From: Liolophura sinensis
Taxonomy: Eukaryota; Mollusca; Polyplacophora; Chitonida; Chitonidae
DNA: 64,000 nucleotides
Assembly (NCBI RefSeq): GCF_032854445.1
Contig: NC_088306.1
Span: 3,594,373-3,658,372 of the forward strand
Reading direction: 5' to 3'
The notes beneath the pieces were generated by a model that saw only the letters and a list, made by a program, of their open reading frames with translations, did no database searches and was not told the DNA's origin. This document shows, piece after piece, positions 24,301 through 39,300 of the stretch. Made by a program: the position numbers and the translations under genes. Numbering within the stretch: position 1 is the stretch's first letter; each line of letters starts with the position of its first letter.

Positions 24301-27300
24301 CCTTTAGATAGCGCACTTGACAGCTGAGTTTGTTGCTGCTCTGTTAAAAGTAAGGCCAATACAGCTTGACACAGTCTGCTATGGGAGAGTTCTTGTAAGG
24401 GGAATAACTCCTCACTATGCTCCGCTATAAAGCCTGTATGTACGTGACCTTTCTCAAACTGAGGATGTTTGGCAAGGTCATGAAGAAATCCTATATTTGT
24501 TGGAAGACCCACGACCTGCATAATAAAAAATCATAAATCTATCTAGGGTGTATACTTCATTCTGTTTAAAAGCATTACAGCACCTGTAAGAGAACAACCA
24601 ATATTACAGCCATCTGCTTCTTCAAATGACAACTAAAAACATTATCAGCAGCACAAACACCACTGAAAACTCAACCTAAAAATACCTTCACTTATTGTTT
24701 ATTTTCCTGATTTTGAGAGTTCTGTTGATTTTGGAACGGTGTTCTGCGGAAAATAGGATGATATCCTACTAGAAAATTGTTTCAGCTCCAAAAATACTAT
24801 TTTCTGACATTTATTTACCTCAAAAATGCACATTTTAGAGTGGATTATGATTTACAGTAACTTCTGAAACTTTCTTTAACAAAATTAACTGCATTTAATA
24901 TGTGTGTGAGTTATAAGGTGGGCTTGTATTTCTGGGCTTTGAAGACATCACAGAACATTTTTTACCTTAATGCTTTCTAAATGGTGATGTGAACATGAAA
25001 TTAAATAGTTTATTAAGGTTATAAGAATTACAATTACAAAATTACAAAAACATTGCACCCAAAGACAGAATAACCACGCATTCTACACTGTTCTGCTTGC
25101 AGTCGTGAGTTTAAAAAGATTTCTTTTTCTTTACCAATTTTTAAAATTATTTTGTACAATAATGTCATTGTTAGACCTTCCTGCCATTGGGTTATTCACA
25201 ACACAGATTTCCTAACGTTTATATAAAACAAAAAAACATTATTACATTCACATCTTTCAGACAAGAAAATATTTGTGTTCTATTAGAGGAAGAATACGAA
25301 GACGAAAAAACAGCTACAAACATATGATGACTCTTTTTCAGCTTGTCTAATTTAGAAAATAATTTTATATCCAAGTCATGCTGATGACCTTTGCCATATT
25401 CTGAATAAATAACTCTGACCTCATCAGGAAAATAATAGGTTAATGCCTCGTATTACGGAAGCAAAAAAAGGCTATCCTCATTATGTCAAGATTGAAAAAT
25501 GACAAAATAATTATCATGTTTTCTACAATATCAACCACAGCAAAAAAAAAACATACTCTTTGGACATACAAGACTAGACAACCCTGTTGGAACTGTATGT
25601 GAGGCCTTGGTGACAATAAATGATAAACTGCAAAGTTCGTTAATAATTTTCATCGCCTCTTTCACACTGCCCACAGAAACTGCGGTCCCTTCAACCAGAA
25701 AGCTGACAGCATTCATGTGAGTGAAAAAGTTTTTGAGTGTGGCACTACAAAAATAATCACAAAAGTAAGTAGATTACAAACATGTTCTCAGTGGCATGCT
25801 TCTAAGTAATAAAGGCAACCATAACTGTTTCCTACCATTTCTATGCACACCACTGGCAAGCTACAGTCAAACCACAGGCAAGCTACAGGCAAACCACTGG
25901 TAAGCTACAGGCAAACAACAGGTAAGTGACAGGCAAACCACAGGCAAGCTACAGGCAAACCACAAGTAAGGTACAGGTAAACCACAGCTCAATAATAGTT
26001 AAACCACATGCAAGCTACAGGCAAACCATGGGCAAGCTACAGACAAACCACAGGCAATCTATAGCACAAAAGCAAACTATTCCATTTCCCTTTGCCAGCT
26101 CTGAGCTTGTCTCTTTAAAAAAACAGCCCTACTGTAGCCCTATCTTACATGTATGATGTTTAAACAAAAGCAGAACTGTTTTTTTCCCACCAAAAATAGC
26201 ATTCTTTTAGGCAAATAACTGTCATAAAATATTACTTGTTATCATCCTGCAACTTACATGTTTCCTTTAGGATGTTACCCAACATGTACATTTGAAACAA
26301 ACTTCAAAACACCTTTGTGAGATCAATAGAACTCATGGAAAAAATTAGCAAATTAGCTGCGGTAGAAATTTTAGGTCAGCTATACTAAGTGCCCTAAATA
26401 TCCATTAAACTATGATTAGTTAATATATCAAAGTATAAAACAAGTATTTTTGTTCATAAATTTATATTCTGAAATGCCACTTCATGATATAAATAGATAC
26501 ATAATAGTACATGAGCGAAAAAAAATATCTGCCTCTGGATTGACATAAATGGATCATGTTAAAATTGATGCAGTTTCTAGTCAGGGGACATTTACAAAAT
26601 ATCAATGTTTAAAAAGAAAGGACAAAAAAAAGCCAACTTGTTGACAGATGATGTCAATTAAACGAGTTCTGACATATACGGATGAGGACAGAGCCATTTG
26701 AGTTACATCATAATTCAGCCCAAAATAATCTGAAGACAGATTGTGCTCTGTCAATCTTTCTAATTTTGGAGCACATCGTGGATCTGCTGTCTAAAACGAC
26801 AAATTAGGGTCAACCAAACAGATATATTCTGCCATGAGAAGACAATCGCAATAGGCCATGTACAAGGACATTATCAGAGGCACATTTTTATATTCTTCAG
26901 CGTCGTTCCAGACAAAAGGACAGTTGGAACAAAATTCTATTTTCAAACAGTACCCATTTTTTTTCAAAACAGGAAATATATCGTTGGCAGGATGATATCT
27001 TAAACTGATAAAATTATCACCAACATCCCAAGATTATACCTTACAGAGAGAATTAGCTCTCAGCTTTGAAAATTATATGTGACAAAATTATCTCTCAGCT
27101 TTGCAAAATTATATCTGACAAAATTATCTCTCAGCTTTGCAAGATTATATCTGACAAAATTATCTCTCAGCTTTGCAAGATTATATCTGACAAAATTATC
27201 TCTCAGCTTTGCAAGATTATATCTGACAAAATTATCTCTCAGCTTTGCAAGATTATATCTGACAAAATTATCTCTCAGCTTTGCAAGATAATATCTGACA

Positions 27301-30300
27301 AAATTATCTCTCAGCTTTGCAAGATTATACCTGACAAAATTATCTCTCAGCTTTGCAAGATTATATCTGACAAAATTATCTCTCAGCTTTGCAAGATAAT
27401 ATCTGACAAAATTATCTCTCAGCTTTGCAAGATAATATCTGACAAAATTATCTCTCAGCTTTGCAAGATAATATCTGACAAAATTATCTCTCAGCTTTGC
27501 AAGATTATACCTGACAAAATTATCTCTCAGCTTTGCAAGATAATATCTGACAAAATTATCTCTCAGCTTTGCAAGATAATATCTGACAAAATTATCTCTC
27601 AGCTTTGCAAGATTATATCTGACAAAATTATCTCAGCTTTGCAAGATTATATCTGACAAAATTATCTCTCAGCTTTGCAAGATTATATCTGACAAAATTA
27701 TCTCTTAGCTTTGCAAGATTATATCTAACTGACATAATTATCTCTCAGATTTTACAGATTATATCTAACAGGAAATATCATCATAACTATAATAACTTGG
27801 TAGAATTACTTCTGAACTTTTCAGATTCTAATCTTAACTCAGCAGGATTACAGTACATTTTAACTTGGTAGAAATATATCTTAGGTTTGATTATATCTCA
27901 ACTTTGCAGTACTGTATTCTATGATGAAATAGTCAAATTAAAAATACATTTACGGCAAAATGTTACAAAATTACAAATTTCTTTAGCATTTCGACATGTG
28001 TTATAGATTAACTTAAACATTACTTTTCGTGGAAAATCTGAAGTAAGCCAGTCTTACTCTTACTGGATTATTGATGTGTTACAACTGAAAAAACAATTTT
28101 CATTAAAAATATTTAAAAAGAAAGACTAAACACATTACTTTAATTTTACATCCTGTAAAATGTAAAACCTGAAGGCCGCTACAGTTTTTAGTTCTGTTAA
28201 GCAACACTCTTACAACACCTGGAACATGTTTCATTGATAATTTATCTGGAATAACTTTTTTTAAGATAAATCTTCCTTCGAAGTTTTGCAATTAGTGGCT
28301 AATGTTTAATAATGGAATTTGTTATTGACACCTTAACCTGGGAAAAAAACCCCAACCTTTATATTTGTATGTTTTACTTTCTATTTTCATTTTCACCTGT
28401 GGTGAAATTTTGTTTTGATGTTGGTATACTCATACTCAAAAACAATCTATTTCAGAATGTTTGGTAAAAAAAAAGTTTGTGCGATAATTGACCATAAGGC
28501 CATCAGGCTTGACCATAAGACTTGGTCATAAGGCTTGGCCATAAGGCTTGACCATAAGACTTGACCATAAGGCTTGACCATAAGACTTGACCATAAGACT
28601 TGAGCATAAGGCTTGACCATAAGACCATAAGACTTACCACAGAACTCTAACATTTGACTGCTTCTAAATCAGTTCTAAAAAAAAAAGTTCTAGAATAAAT
28701 AAGGTAGTGTCAGTTGTAATTTTCAATCGTACTTTTGCTGAGAACAGCTTCATTATCACTTTTTGACATACAAAGTTGGGTAATCTAAAGAAAACAGCTT
28801 ATAACATCACTGTATTTCACCTACAGTTTTGCATTTTTCAGGAGGCACACTTTCTTTCCTTGATTATGACTGATTCGTCCACCTTACAGGGTCACCTTAC
28901 AGGGTCACCTTACAGGGTCACCTTACAGGGTCACCTTACAGGGACACCTAAGAATCTTTTGTTGAATTCTGATTAATCAGAAAATTACTCAAGAGTTGAC
29001 ATTTATTGATTTTTTTTTGGGGGGGGGCGTGTAATTTCCTATCAGATAAAATTTAAGTGTTGGCATCAAAAGTATCACGTAAAGACCTTGATTGTGCTTG
29101 AGTGTCTTTTTACGTACCAAACTTTAAGTGAAATACTGGAATTTGAGCTTTCAGAGCCCACATAGTATTGCTCACTGTACTTACCTTGTTAAATAGATTC
29201 TACCTTGGTACAGAATGACTGAATGATTGTCGCTAAAGGCCACATTCAGAATATTGCAGACATACTGTGGTAAGAGGTTGTTCCAAATACAGAAGACAAC
29301 AGCTCAGAGCAGTAAAACCAGACACGACAGTGCGACAGTTGGCTCTCTCATACCCAACCCATCCCCTTGACAACCTCAATCAGGGTTTCATTCTGAACTG
29401 TTCATATAAATGCTTAAACACACGTATTAGCACCACTGTCCCAGTAGATATTAGTTTAAAAATGCAGTGATGCTCATTGTAATTTATTCTATTACCCTTC
29501 GGTTCCTTTTAATTACCTACAATGCACTGCTTGGTACTGTGCCAAGAGTACATTATCTGAGTCGTTAAATACCCCCCATCACGAGACAGAAGCGTTTGAC
29601 TTCTGGACGGGTCTATTGTAGTTCTATGGGGGGATAGAGGTTGTTGTTTACATTGAATAAAGCAGGCGACAAATATAAACAAAGAAACAAAATGGTTATT
29701 TTTTCTGTTGGAGCGAACGTTTATTTTAAAGGAGAAAAGTATCAGGTTACAGATAATTTAAGCAGACCTAAAATATAAACTCTTCCACATCGATGTGATG
29801 TAAAACTACCGTTAGACTACCCTGACACAAACGTTATTTCTTAATTAGATGTTACGGTCTAGCATTACTCCAAGAGATGTGTTCTTGGCACATTTAACAT
29901 ACAACAACATTAAAACAATACAAAGGAATCTGGGGCCAACACCACAAAACAATTTCCAACTTTTTGGACATTATGACACAATTGTCTTAAGATAACATTT
30001 ATGACAGAATCAAAATTTCAACTTTCTATGTACCAAAATTATGCTCCAAGGTCGATTTCCGATTTTCGACGTCAGTCAGAAATGGCTTTACGGAGCCTTG
30101 GCAATGTCGGGGGAAAATACTGATCTATGCAGACACACAAGAGGCTAAAAACAGTTACTGAACTTTAATATATATACTTACATTATAATCTCTGAGGGAG
30201 GAACATAGACGTTTGAGGGCAGAGTGTCTGTCGTTGGACCAGACCACAAGTTTGGCAATCATCGGGTCATAGTGAACAGAAACCTCATCCCCTATTCAAC

Positions 30301-33300
30301 AACAAAGTTAACACCCCAGATTATTTGCTTATTCTACTTTTGCTTGGTACCACACTCAAGGACTCCTTACTTTTATGATGGTGGTTAGTTTTATAAGTTA
30401 AGAAACCAAAGTGCAGAGAATAAACCAACAACCTTTGGCAAGTTACTTACAAACTTTCCCTCCTGTGACATACATGTACAGATTTATATATGACACTGAT
30501 GTAGACTAGCAGTCTTTATTAGTGCTGTTAACTCCTGATGGCATTCAGAAGTTTCTGTTCCTTGAATATCCCCATCCACTTGTATTTTACACATATCTCA
30601 ATACATATTTTTTTTAGAACAATTAACATTCTCCTAACACAAGAGTCAATCAATTTATAATATCTTTTCTCGGAAATCATGTCGCCTTCTGATGCTTTCA
30701 CTCAGGCAATACATGTAATATCATTGATGAGAAAAGCTACAAGAAATTGGATTTCTGAAGTTTTGTGAAAGTGGCCAGAGTATCCGAACCATTCACACAC
30801 AAAGTTTTTTTCCATGAAATAGAAGTTGAAAAGGATCCAAGAATTACTTCAAGATAAAATATGGTGCTTATCATTTCATGTCATGAAGAAATGGCAAGTC
30901 CACAGTGCTATGGCTGGAGAACACCATGGCTAAACACTGTCAACAATACAATCTGAGATAAATGTATGTGATCAAGATGGCCAAGTGGTTAGCATGCTAG
31001 CGCAGCACAATGACTCAGGAGCCTTTCACCAACTCGGTCACGGTGAATTTAAGTCCAACTTAAGCTATATTGTACATGTGGCTTCCTTTCCAGGTATTGA
31101 TTTCTTTTTTTTTTTTTTTTTGATTGGTGTTTTACGCCGTACTCAAGAATATTTAACTTATACGACGGCGGCCAGCATTATGGTGGGTGGAAACCGGGCA
31201 CAGCCCGGGGGAAACCCACGACCATCCGCAAGTGGCTGACAGACCTTCTCACGTACGGCCGGAGAGGAAGCCAGCATGAGCTGGACTTGAACTCACAGCA
31301 ACCGCATTGGTGAGAGACTCCTGGGTCATTACGCTGCGCTAGCGCTTTAACCGACTGAGCCACGGAGGCCCCCGCTCCAGCTATTGAGAAAGTCTGCGAG
31401 CAAGTGTGTTTCTCACAGACTCTGTCCGGCTTCCTCCCACCATAACATTGACCCCCATCATGTATAAAGTGAAACATCCTTGTGTATGGCATAAAACACC
31501 CATCCTTTACTCAATACAATTATCAAAACAAAAGTTCCTCTCCAGCCGTACGTGGGAAGGACTGTCAGCAACCTGCGGATGGTCATGGGTTTCCCCCCGG
31601 CTCTGCCCGGTTTCCACCCACCATAATGCTGGCTGCTGTCGTATAAGTGAAATATTCTTGAGTACGGCGTAAAACACCAATCAAATAAATAAATAAATAA
31701 ATCGAAAAAAGTGAAAAAGAATTGGCTATCTGGTGGTACCTTGTCTAACCCCTGTATCTATTCTCACATGCTCATCCTTTTCTGGTGTGCTCAGGTGAAG
31801 CAGAGGTCCTGCCCCAGGCATGAAGTTGTTACGGGGATTTTCAGCATAGATTCTAGCTTCAAAGGCGTGGCCTGTAAGTGTTACCTCTTCCTGCTTCATG
31901 GGCAAGGTATCGCCACTGGCAACCTGTGAAATGTACATGAATATCAAGACCTAGCTTTTCCTGAAAAACCAATGATTTGTACAGTCATAATTTCACACTT
32001 TCATCAAACTGAGTAGAAATTACAAATCAGAAATACAAATAACATAAAATAACGATCATAATGACCAAATACATCAAGATATAGTTTCATTCTACACTGT
32101 GTTTTTCCCAATGTACATTCTAGATGGTGCAAATCTCCCACAAGTTTACAACACTTCATGAATTGCACTGTTAGAAGAAGAGGAACACAGAGAATTTATA
32201 TTATATCGGGTAGGCCTAAAAAAATCAGCCATACTTTGATGCTGCATTGCTCCATTATCCTTTGTTCAAACCCTTTCAAACTTTAGATATTGAAATGGCA
32301 TGATTTTGTTAATATACTGACTAATTTTCGGGGTCATAGCTTGAGGAGTCTGTACACAGGGTTAAAATGAAAACATAGCCTCAAAAACACATGTTCTGGT
32401 GACCCACATTCCATTACCTGTCAGGTGTCATGAGTAGAGCGCGCGCTGCACCTGTGTGACACGCGTCAATCAAGTGTTGTCTGGAAAAATTGTCTGGCTC
32501 TAGTGTCAGAGAAACCCTTCTGCCAGATAGGCACAAGTTTTGCTGAATCAAGATGGTTTTCTCTGTGGCGGACAAGGAACTGATCACCTTTTCAAATAAA
32601 ACAAGGCAGAACATCATTTTGAAATGTCCGGAACCTGCGTTTTTTGACTTTTCCTGCATTTTTTTGATTTTGGTCTCATGAACAGAAATCTTAAAGGATG
32701 AAATTGAAATTTGGTCTGTATACTCAGGACATACTGTCTTTCGAGTGTGTAAATTTTTAGAGGCTGACTTAAGAGGGTTTTTGGTGATATTGAGTGTCAA
32801 AATATGGCCCATTTTTTTATGCTCACCCGATACATGCAGAGATGTTTTTGTTTTGTTTGTTTTTTTTACGTATCACTGCATAAATCAGGACTTCTATTTT
32901 CAGGTTTTACTTGGAAAGAAAGGATGTAGAACCATTTGCTGTAGCAGCCACACTAAAGGTTCTCAGGGGCATGTTCTCATCAGCCCATCACAAATTCATC
33001 ACTAGCACACCACAAATTCATCACTAGCACACCACAAATTCATCACTAGCAAACCACAAATTCATCACTAGCACACCACAAATTCATCACTAACACACCA
33101 AGAATCCATCACTAGCACATCATGTATCTGTCATTAGCACACCAAGAATTCATCACTAGCACACCAAGAACCCATCCCTAGCACACCACAAATTCATCAG
33201 TAGCACATCACGAATTCATCACCAGCACACCATGAATCCATCACTAGCAGACCATAAATTCATCACTAACACACAATGAATTCATCACTAGCACATCATG

Positions 33301-36300
33301 AATTTATCACTAGCACACCATGAATTCATCACTAGCACATCATGAATTTATCAGTAGCACATCACGAATTCATCACTAGCACATCATTAATTTATCAGTA
33401 GCACACCATGAATCCATCACTAGCAGACCATAAATTCATCACTAACACACTATGAATTCATCACTAACACACTATGAATTCATCACTAGCACACCATGAA
33501 TTCATCACTAACACACTATGAATTCATCACTAGCACACCATGAATCCATCACTAGCACACCATGAATTCATCACCAGCACACCAAGAATTCATCACTAGC
33601 ACACCATGAATTCATCACTAGCACACCATGAATCCATCACTAGCACATCATGAATTTATCACTAGCACACCATGAATTCATCACTAGCACATCATGAATT
33701 TATCACTAGCACACAATGAATTCATCACTAGCACACCATGAATTAATCACCACCACTCCATGAATCCATCACAAGCACACCATGAATTCATCACTAGCAC
33801 ACCATGAATTTATCACTAGCACACAATGAATTCATCACCAGCACACCATGAATTCCTCACTAGCACACCAAGAATCCATCACTAGCCCACCATGAATTCA
33901 TCACTAGCACACCAAGAATTCATCACTAGCACACCATGAATTCATCACTAGCACACCAAGAATTCATCACTAGCACACCATTAATTTATCACTAGCACAC
34001 CAAGAATTCATCACTAGCACACCATTAATTTATCACTAACACACCGAGAATCCATCACTAGCACATCATGTATCTGTCATTAGCACACCAAGAATTCATC
34101 ACTAGCACACCAAGAACCCATCCCTAGCACACCACAAATTCATCAGTAGCACATCACGAATTCATCACCAGCACACCATGAATCCATCACTAGCAGACCA
34201 TAAATTCATCACTAACACACCATGAATTCATCACTAGCACACCACGAATTTATCACTAGCACACCATGAATTCATCACTAGCCCACAATGAATTCATCAC
34301 TAGCACATCATGAATTCATCACTAGCACACCATGAATTCATCACTAGCACATCATGAATTCATCACTAGCACACCATGAATTCATCACTAGCACACCATG
34401 AATTAATCACTAGCACACCATGAATTAATCACCACCACTCCATGAATCCATCACAAGCACACCATGAATTAATCACTAGCACACCATGAATTAATCACCA
34501 CCACTCCATGAATCCATCACAAGCACACCATGAATTCATCACTAGCACATCATGAATTCATCACTAGCACACCATGAATTCATCACTAGCACACCATGAA
34601 TTAATCACTAGCACACCATGAATCCATCACTAGCACATCATGAATTTATCACTAGCACACAATGAATTAATCACTAGCACACCATGAATTCATCACTAGC
34701 ACACCATGAATTAATCACCACCACTCCATGAATCCATCACAAGCACACCATGAATTCATCACTAGCACATCATGAATTCATCACTAGCACACCATGAATT
34801 CATCACTAGCACACCATGAATTCATCACTAGCACATCATGAATTTATCACTAGCACACAATGAATTCATCACTAGCACACCATGAATTCATCACTAGCAC
34901 ACCATGAATTAATCACCACCACTCCATGAATCCATCACAAGCACACCATGAATTCATCACTAGCACACCATGAATTTATCAATAGCACACAATGAATTCA
35001 TCACTAGCACACCATGAATTCATCACTAGCACACCAAGAATTCATCACTAGCCCACCATGAATTCATCACTAGCACACCAAGAATCCATCACTAGCACAC
35101 CAAGAATCCATCACTAGTACACCATGAATTCATCACTAGCACATCATGAGGTTGTCAACAGCACACCAAGAATCCATCACTAGCACACCATGAATTCATC
35201 ACTAGCACACCATAAATTCATCACTAGCACACCATGAATCCATCACTAGCACACCATGAATTCATCACTAGCCCACAATGAATTCGTCACTAGCACATAA
35301 TGAGGTTGTCAACAGCACACCAAGAATCCATCACTAGCACACTTGTACTGGAACATTTTTTCACTGTTTCATCATCAGTCTACAGGTCAACTATGGGAAG
35401 GCCACAGACTTACTTACCAGGCTGTCTATGAGAATTTGTCTGTCTTGTAGAACATACATGTCCCATATTTACATAAACTTATTTATGTATTTGATTGAAG
35501 TTTTATTTCATGTATTCAATGACAGCCAGCATTTTGGTGGGAGGAAACCTGACAGGGTCCAGGGGAAACCCACACCCATCTGCAGGATGCTGGCAGAAAT
35601 TCCTACAGATGGTCGGAGAGGTTAGGTAACCAGCATGAGCTGGAATTGAACCTGACATAAAGCGATTCAATGCAGCGTATCCATGTCTGATTGGGGTTTA
35701 ACCACTGAACAATTTCTCAGTGATATGCCAAGGAGGAGCCATTAGGTGTCTGTACATCAATGTACTGTATGCAGCTAGCATACAAGTATTGACACAGGGG
35801 AAGATAATTTGGCTGGTTATACCCGCAGCTGCCACTCCACCAGGTCTGTTCCTGTGACCATCTCAGTGACTGGGTGCTCCACCTGGAGGCGAGTATTCAT
35901 CTCCATGAAATAAAACTTCTGGTTTTTGTCCATGATGAATTCAACTGTACCTGCAGGAGATAAATTCATTAATTCAACTGTGCCTGCAGGGGATAAAATC
36001 ATGAATTCAACTGTGTCTGCAGAAGATAAAATCATGAATTCAACTGTGCCTGCAGGAGATAAAATCATGAATTCAACTGTGTCTGCAGAAGATAAAATCA
36101 TGAATTCAACTGTGTCTGCAGAAGATAAAATCATGAATTCAACTGTGTCTGCAGAAGATAAAATCATGAATTCAACTGTGCCTGCAGGAGATAAATTCAA
36201 GTCAACCCATTTCTTGATTGTTGTAAGTACACTTAGTAGATAAAAATGAAATTTAAGAATTTGATACAATCCTTTGAAACTGTTCAAAGGAACAAGAGAA

Positions 36301-39300
36301 AGATGTATGAAGAGTCTAGTTTTGTGAAAAGGGAAGCCATGGCAAATTCACAAATTTCTGTTCTACCTGTCATGTACTATTTACTTAAGATTTCTAGTTT
36401 TAGACAAACTGTTAGGGTAAACTTCCTTCTAGTTTTCTTTTTCCCCTGACAGTTGACCTCAGAAATCTATGAATATTTTTTTTTCCTGAGTCAAAGGATG
36501 CCTTTATGTCTGTCAAAGGATGCCTTTATGTTTGTCAAATGATGCTTTTGTGTTTGTCAGAGGATGCATTTATATCTGTCAAAGGATGCCTTTATGTTTG
36601 TCAAAGGATGCCTTTATATTTGTCAAAGGATGCCTTTATGTTTGTCAAAGCATGCTTTTATATTTGTCAAAGGATGCCTTTATGTCTGTCAAAGATGGCA
36701 TTTATGTCTGTCAAAGGATGCCTTTATGTCTGTCAAAGGGTGCCTTTATGTCCGTCAAAGGATGCGTTTATGTTTGTCAGAGGATGCTTTTATGTTTGTC
36801 AAAGGATGCCTTTATGTTTGTCAGAGGATACCTTCATGTTTGTCAGAGCATGCCTTTATGTCTGTCAGAGGATGCCTTTATGTCTGTCAAAGATGGCCTT
36901 TATGTCTGTCAAAGGATGTCTTTATATTTGTCAAAGGATGCCTTTATGTTTGTCAAAGGATGCCTTTATGTCTGTCAAAGGATGAATTTATGTTTGTCAG
37001 AGGATACCTTTATGTTTGTCAAAGGATGCCTTTATGTCTGCCAAAGGATGCCTTTATGTCTGTCAAAGGATGCCTTTATGTCTGTCAGAGGATGCCTTTA
37101 TATCTGTCAAAGATGGCCTTTATGTCTGTCAAAGGATGCCTTTATGTCTGTCAAAGGATGGCTTTTTGTTTGTCAAAGGATGGCTTTTTGTTTGTCAAAG
37201 GATGCCTTAATGTTTGTCAGAGGATGTCTTTATGTTTGTCAGAGGATACCTTTATGTTTGTCAGAGGATGCCTTTATGTCTGTCAAAGGATACCTTTATG
37301 TTTGTCAGAGGATGCTTTTATGTTTGTCAAAGGATGCCTTTATGTTTGTCAGAGGATACATTTATGTCTGTCAGAGGATGCCTTTATGTCTGTCAGAGGA
37401 TGCCTTTATGTCTGTCAAAGATGGCCTTTATGTCTGTCAAAGGATGCGTTTATATTTGTCAAAGGATGCCTTTATGTCTGTCAAAGGATGCCTTTATGTT
37501 TGTCAAAGGATGCTTTTATGTTTGTCAAAGGATGCCTTTATGTTTGTCAGAGGATACCTTTATGTTTGTCAAAGGATGCCTTTATGTCTGCCAAAGGATG
37601 CCTTTATGTCTGTCAAAGGATGCCTTTATGTTTGTCAGAGGATACCTTTATGTTTGTCAGAGGATACCTTTATGTTTGTCAAAGGATGCCTTTATGTCTG
37701 CCAAAGGATGCCTTTATGTCTGCCAAAGGATGCCTTTATGTCTGTCAAAGGATGTCTTTATGTTTGTCAAAGGATGCCTTTATATTTCTCAAAGGATGCC
37801 TTTATGTCTGTCAAAGAATGCCTTTATGTTTGTCAAAGGATACCTTTATGTTTGTCAAAGGATGTCTTTATGTTTGTCAGAGGATGCCTTTATGTTTGTC
37901 AGAGGATGCCTTTATGTTTGTCAAAGGATACCTTTATGTTTGTCAAAGGATGTCTTTATGTTTGTCAAAAGGATGCCTTTATATTTCTCAAAGGATGCCT
38001 TTAAACCTTGCAGATTTATGTACGGTTATGTATACATGTTGAATGTCAAAAAAAGAATAAAAAATGTCAATAACAAAAATATAATTTCAAAAAATGTAAA
38101 AAGAATATAACAAAAGTCTGCGTGTAAAAATGGCTTCCAAATCATCAAACATACATGCACCTGCACCCCAAGATTAAAGCTCTTTCTCTTCTAGCATTTT
38201 TAGGACAATATCCACTATTTCATGCCAAATTTAATTTATTTTCATTTCAAAAATAAAAAGTCATCTTCAATGGCACAAAATATACCAGTTTAATCAAAAC
38301 CAGTGAAATATTTTTAAAAGATTTACACAATTTCGAGTGTGCATATACATGTTTCCTGCTCAGAATAAATGCATGTGTAATTTAGTTAAAGGTGAACTGC
38401 AAAGTCTTTAACTTTGTCTTTAACCTTGCAAATAAGGCCAAAAAAAAGTTAATTAAATGTTTCTCAGACACCATTGCCTAATCATTTCACCAAAGGTTAG
38501 CCCCTTTATAATCAAGGTCTCTGTCAATCAAAAATTTCATCCAGGTGGGAGGAAAGGGGAGATAATTCACCAAGAAAATCTAACATACCTGCCCCAACGT
38601 AGTTAACTGCCCTTGCTGCCCTGACTGCTGCCTCCCCTATAGATCGTCGCACCTCTTCCGATAAACCGGGCTGAAATGAAAAGAAATACGAAATAAATAC
38701 ATATACAAATTGTAAAAGAATGAAGGCAATACTTCGATGTTAACTGCTCCCCGGCGGATTTTTCTGGTAACAATACAATATAAAGTGTAAGTGGCCTTAC
38801 TCGATGTGATGCTTTTTTCTATGACTAAGAGCCTTTGATTTGTTGATTTCCAAGCCAAATGGCCCTGCTGGCCTTTCGATTTTCGGGGCTTATTTCTACC
38901 CAGTTTCACAAAACTTCTTGCGTTCAGTAACCTGTTCATGTTACCTTTTTGGACTCCTGGAGTGTTCCTCCACACACTCTTACTCAAACACTATATATAC
39001 AGTATAATAACTATGTTACCTTAGCAAGACACCTTTGCTTCAGAAGGAAACTTAGAAGGTTTCACGAAACCAACCCCTGAAGTTCATGTTACGCCACAGA
39101 GGATTAGAGTAGTCTTGTTACTTACCGCTGGAGCTTCTTCTATGACCTTCTGGTGTCGTCGTTGTACACTGCAGTCCCTCTCAAACAAATACACGTAGTT
39201 ACCATGGCTATCACCAAACACCTGCACCTCAACATGTCTGTGTGAGAAATGGGATCAATTATGACATGAAAACAGAGAACGCCAAGAACAAAGTAGCATG

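Noticed and set aside
27066-27656. 196-codon frame with [12 protein letters not shown] repeats
   Set aside because: It is the 36 bp minisatellite translated; there are no unique flanking coding sequences.
29570-29634. Short inverted pair 'accccccat' / 'atgggggg'
   Set aside because: Only about nine bases with a G-rich core and no further pairing; too weak for an element.
32414-32812. 132-codon minus frame within MCCC1 intron 10
   Set aside because: The sequence does not fit MCCC1, and exons 10 and 11 join in phase without it.
36520-38110. Open frames of almost 500 codons in all plus frames
   Set aside because: Products of a 22 bp stop-free repeat; all frames give the same shifted peptide pattern.
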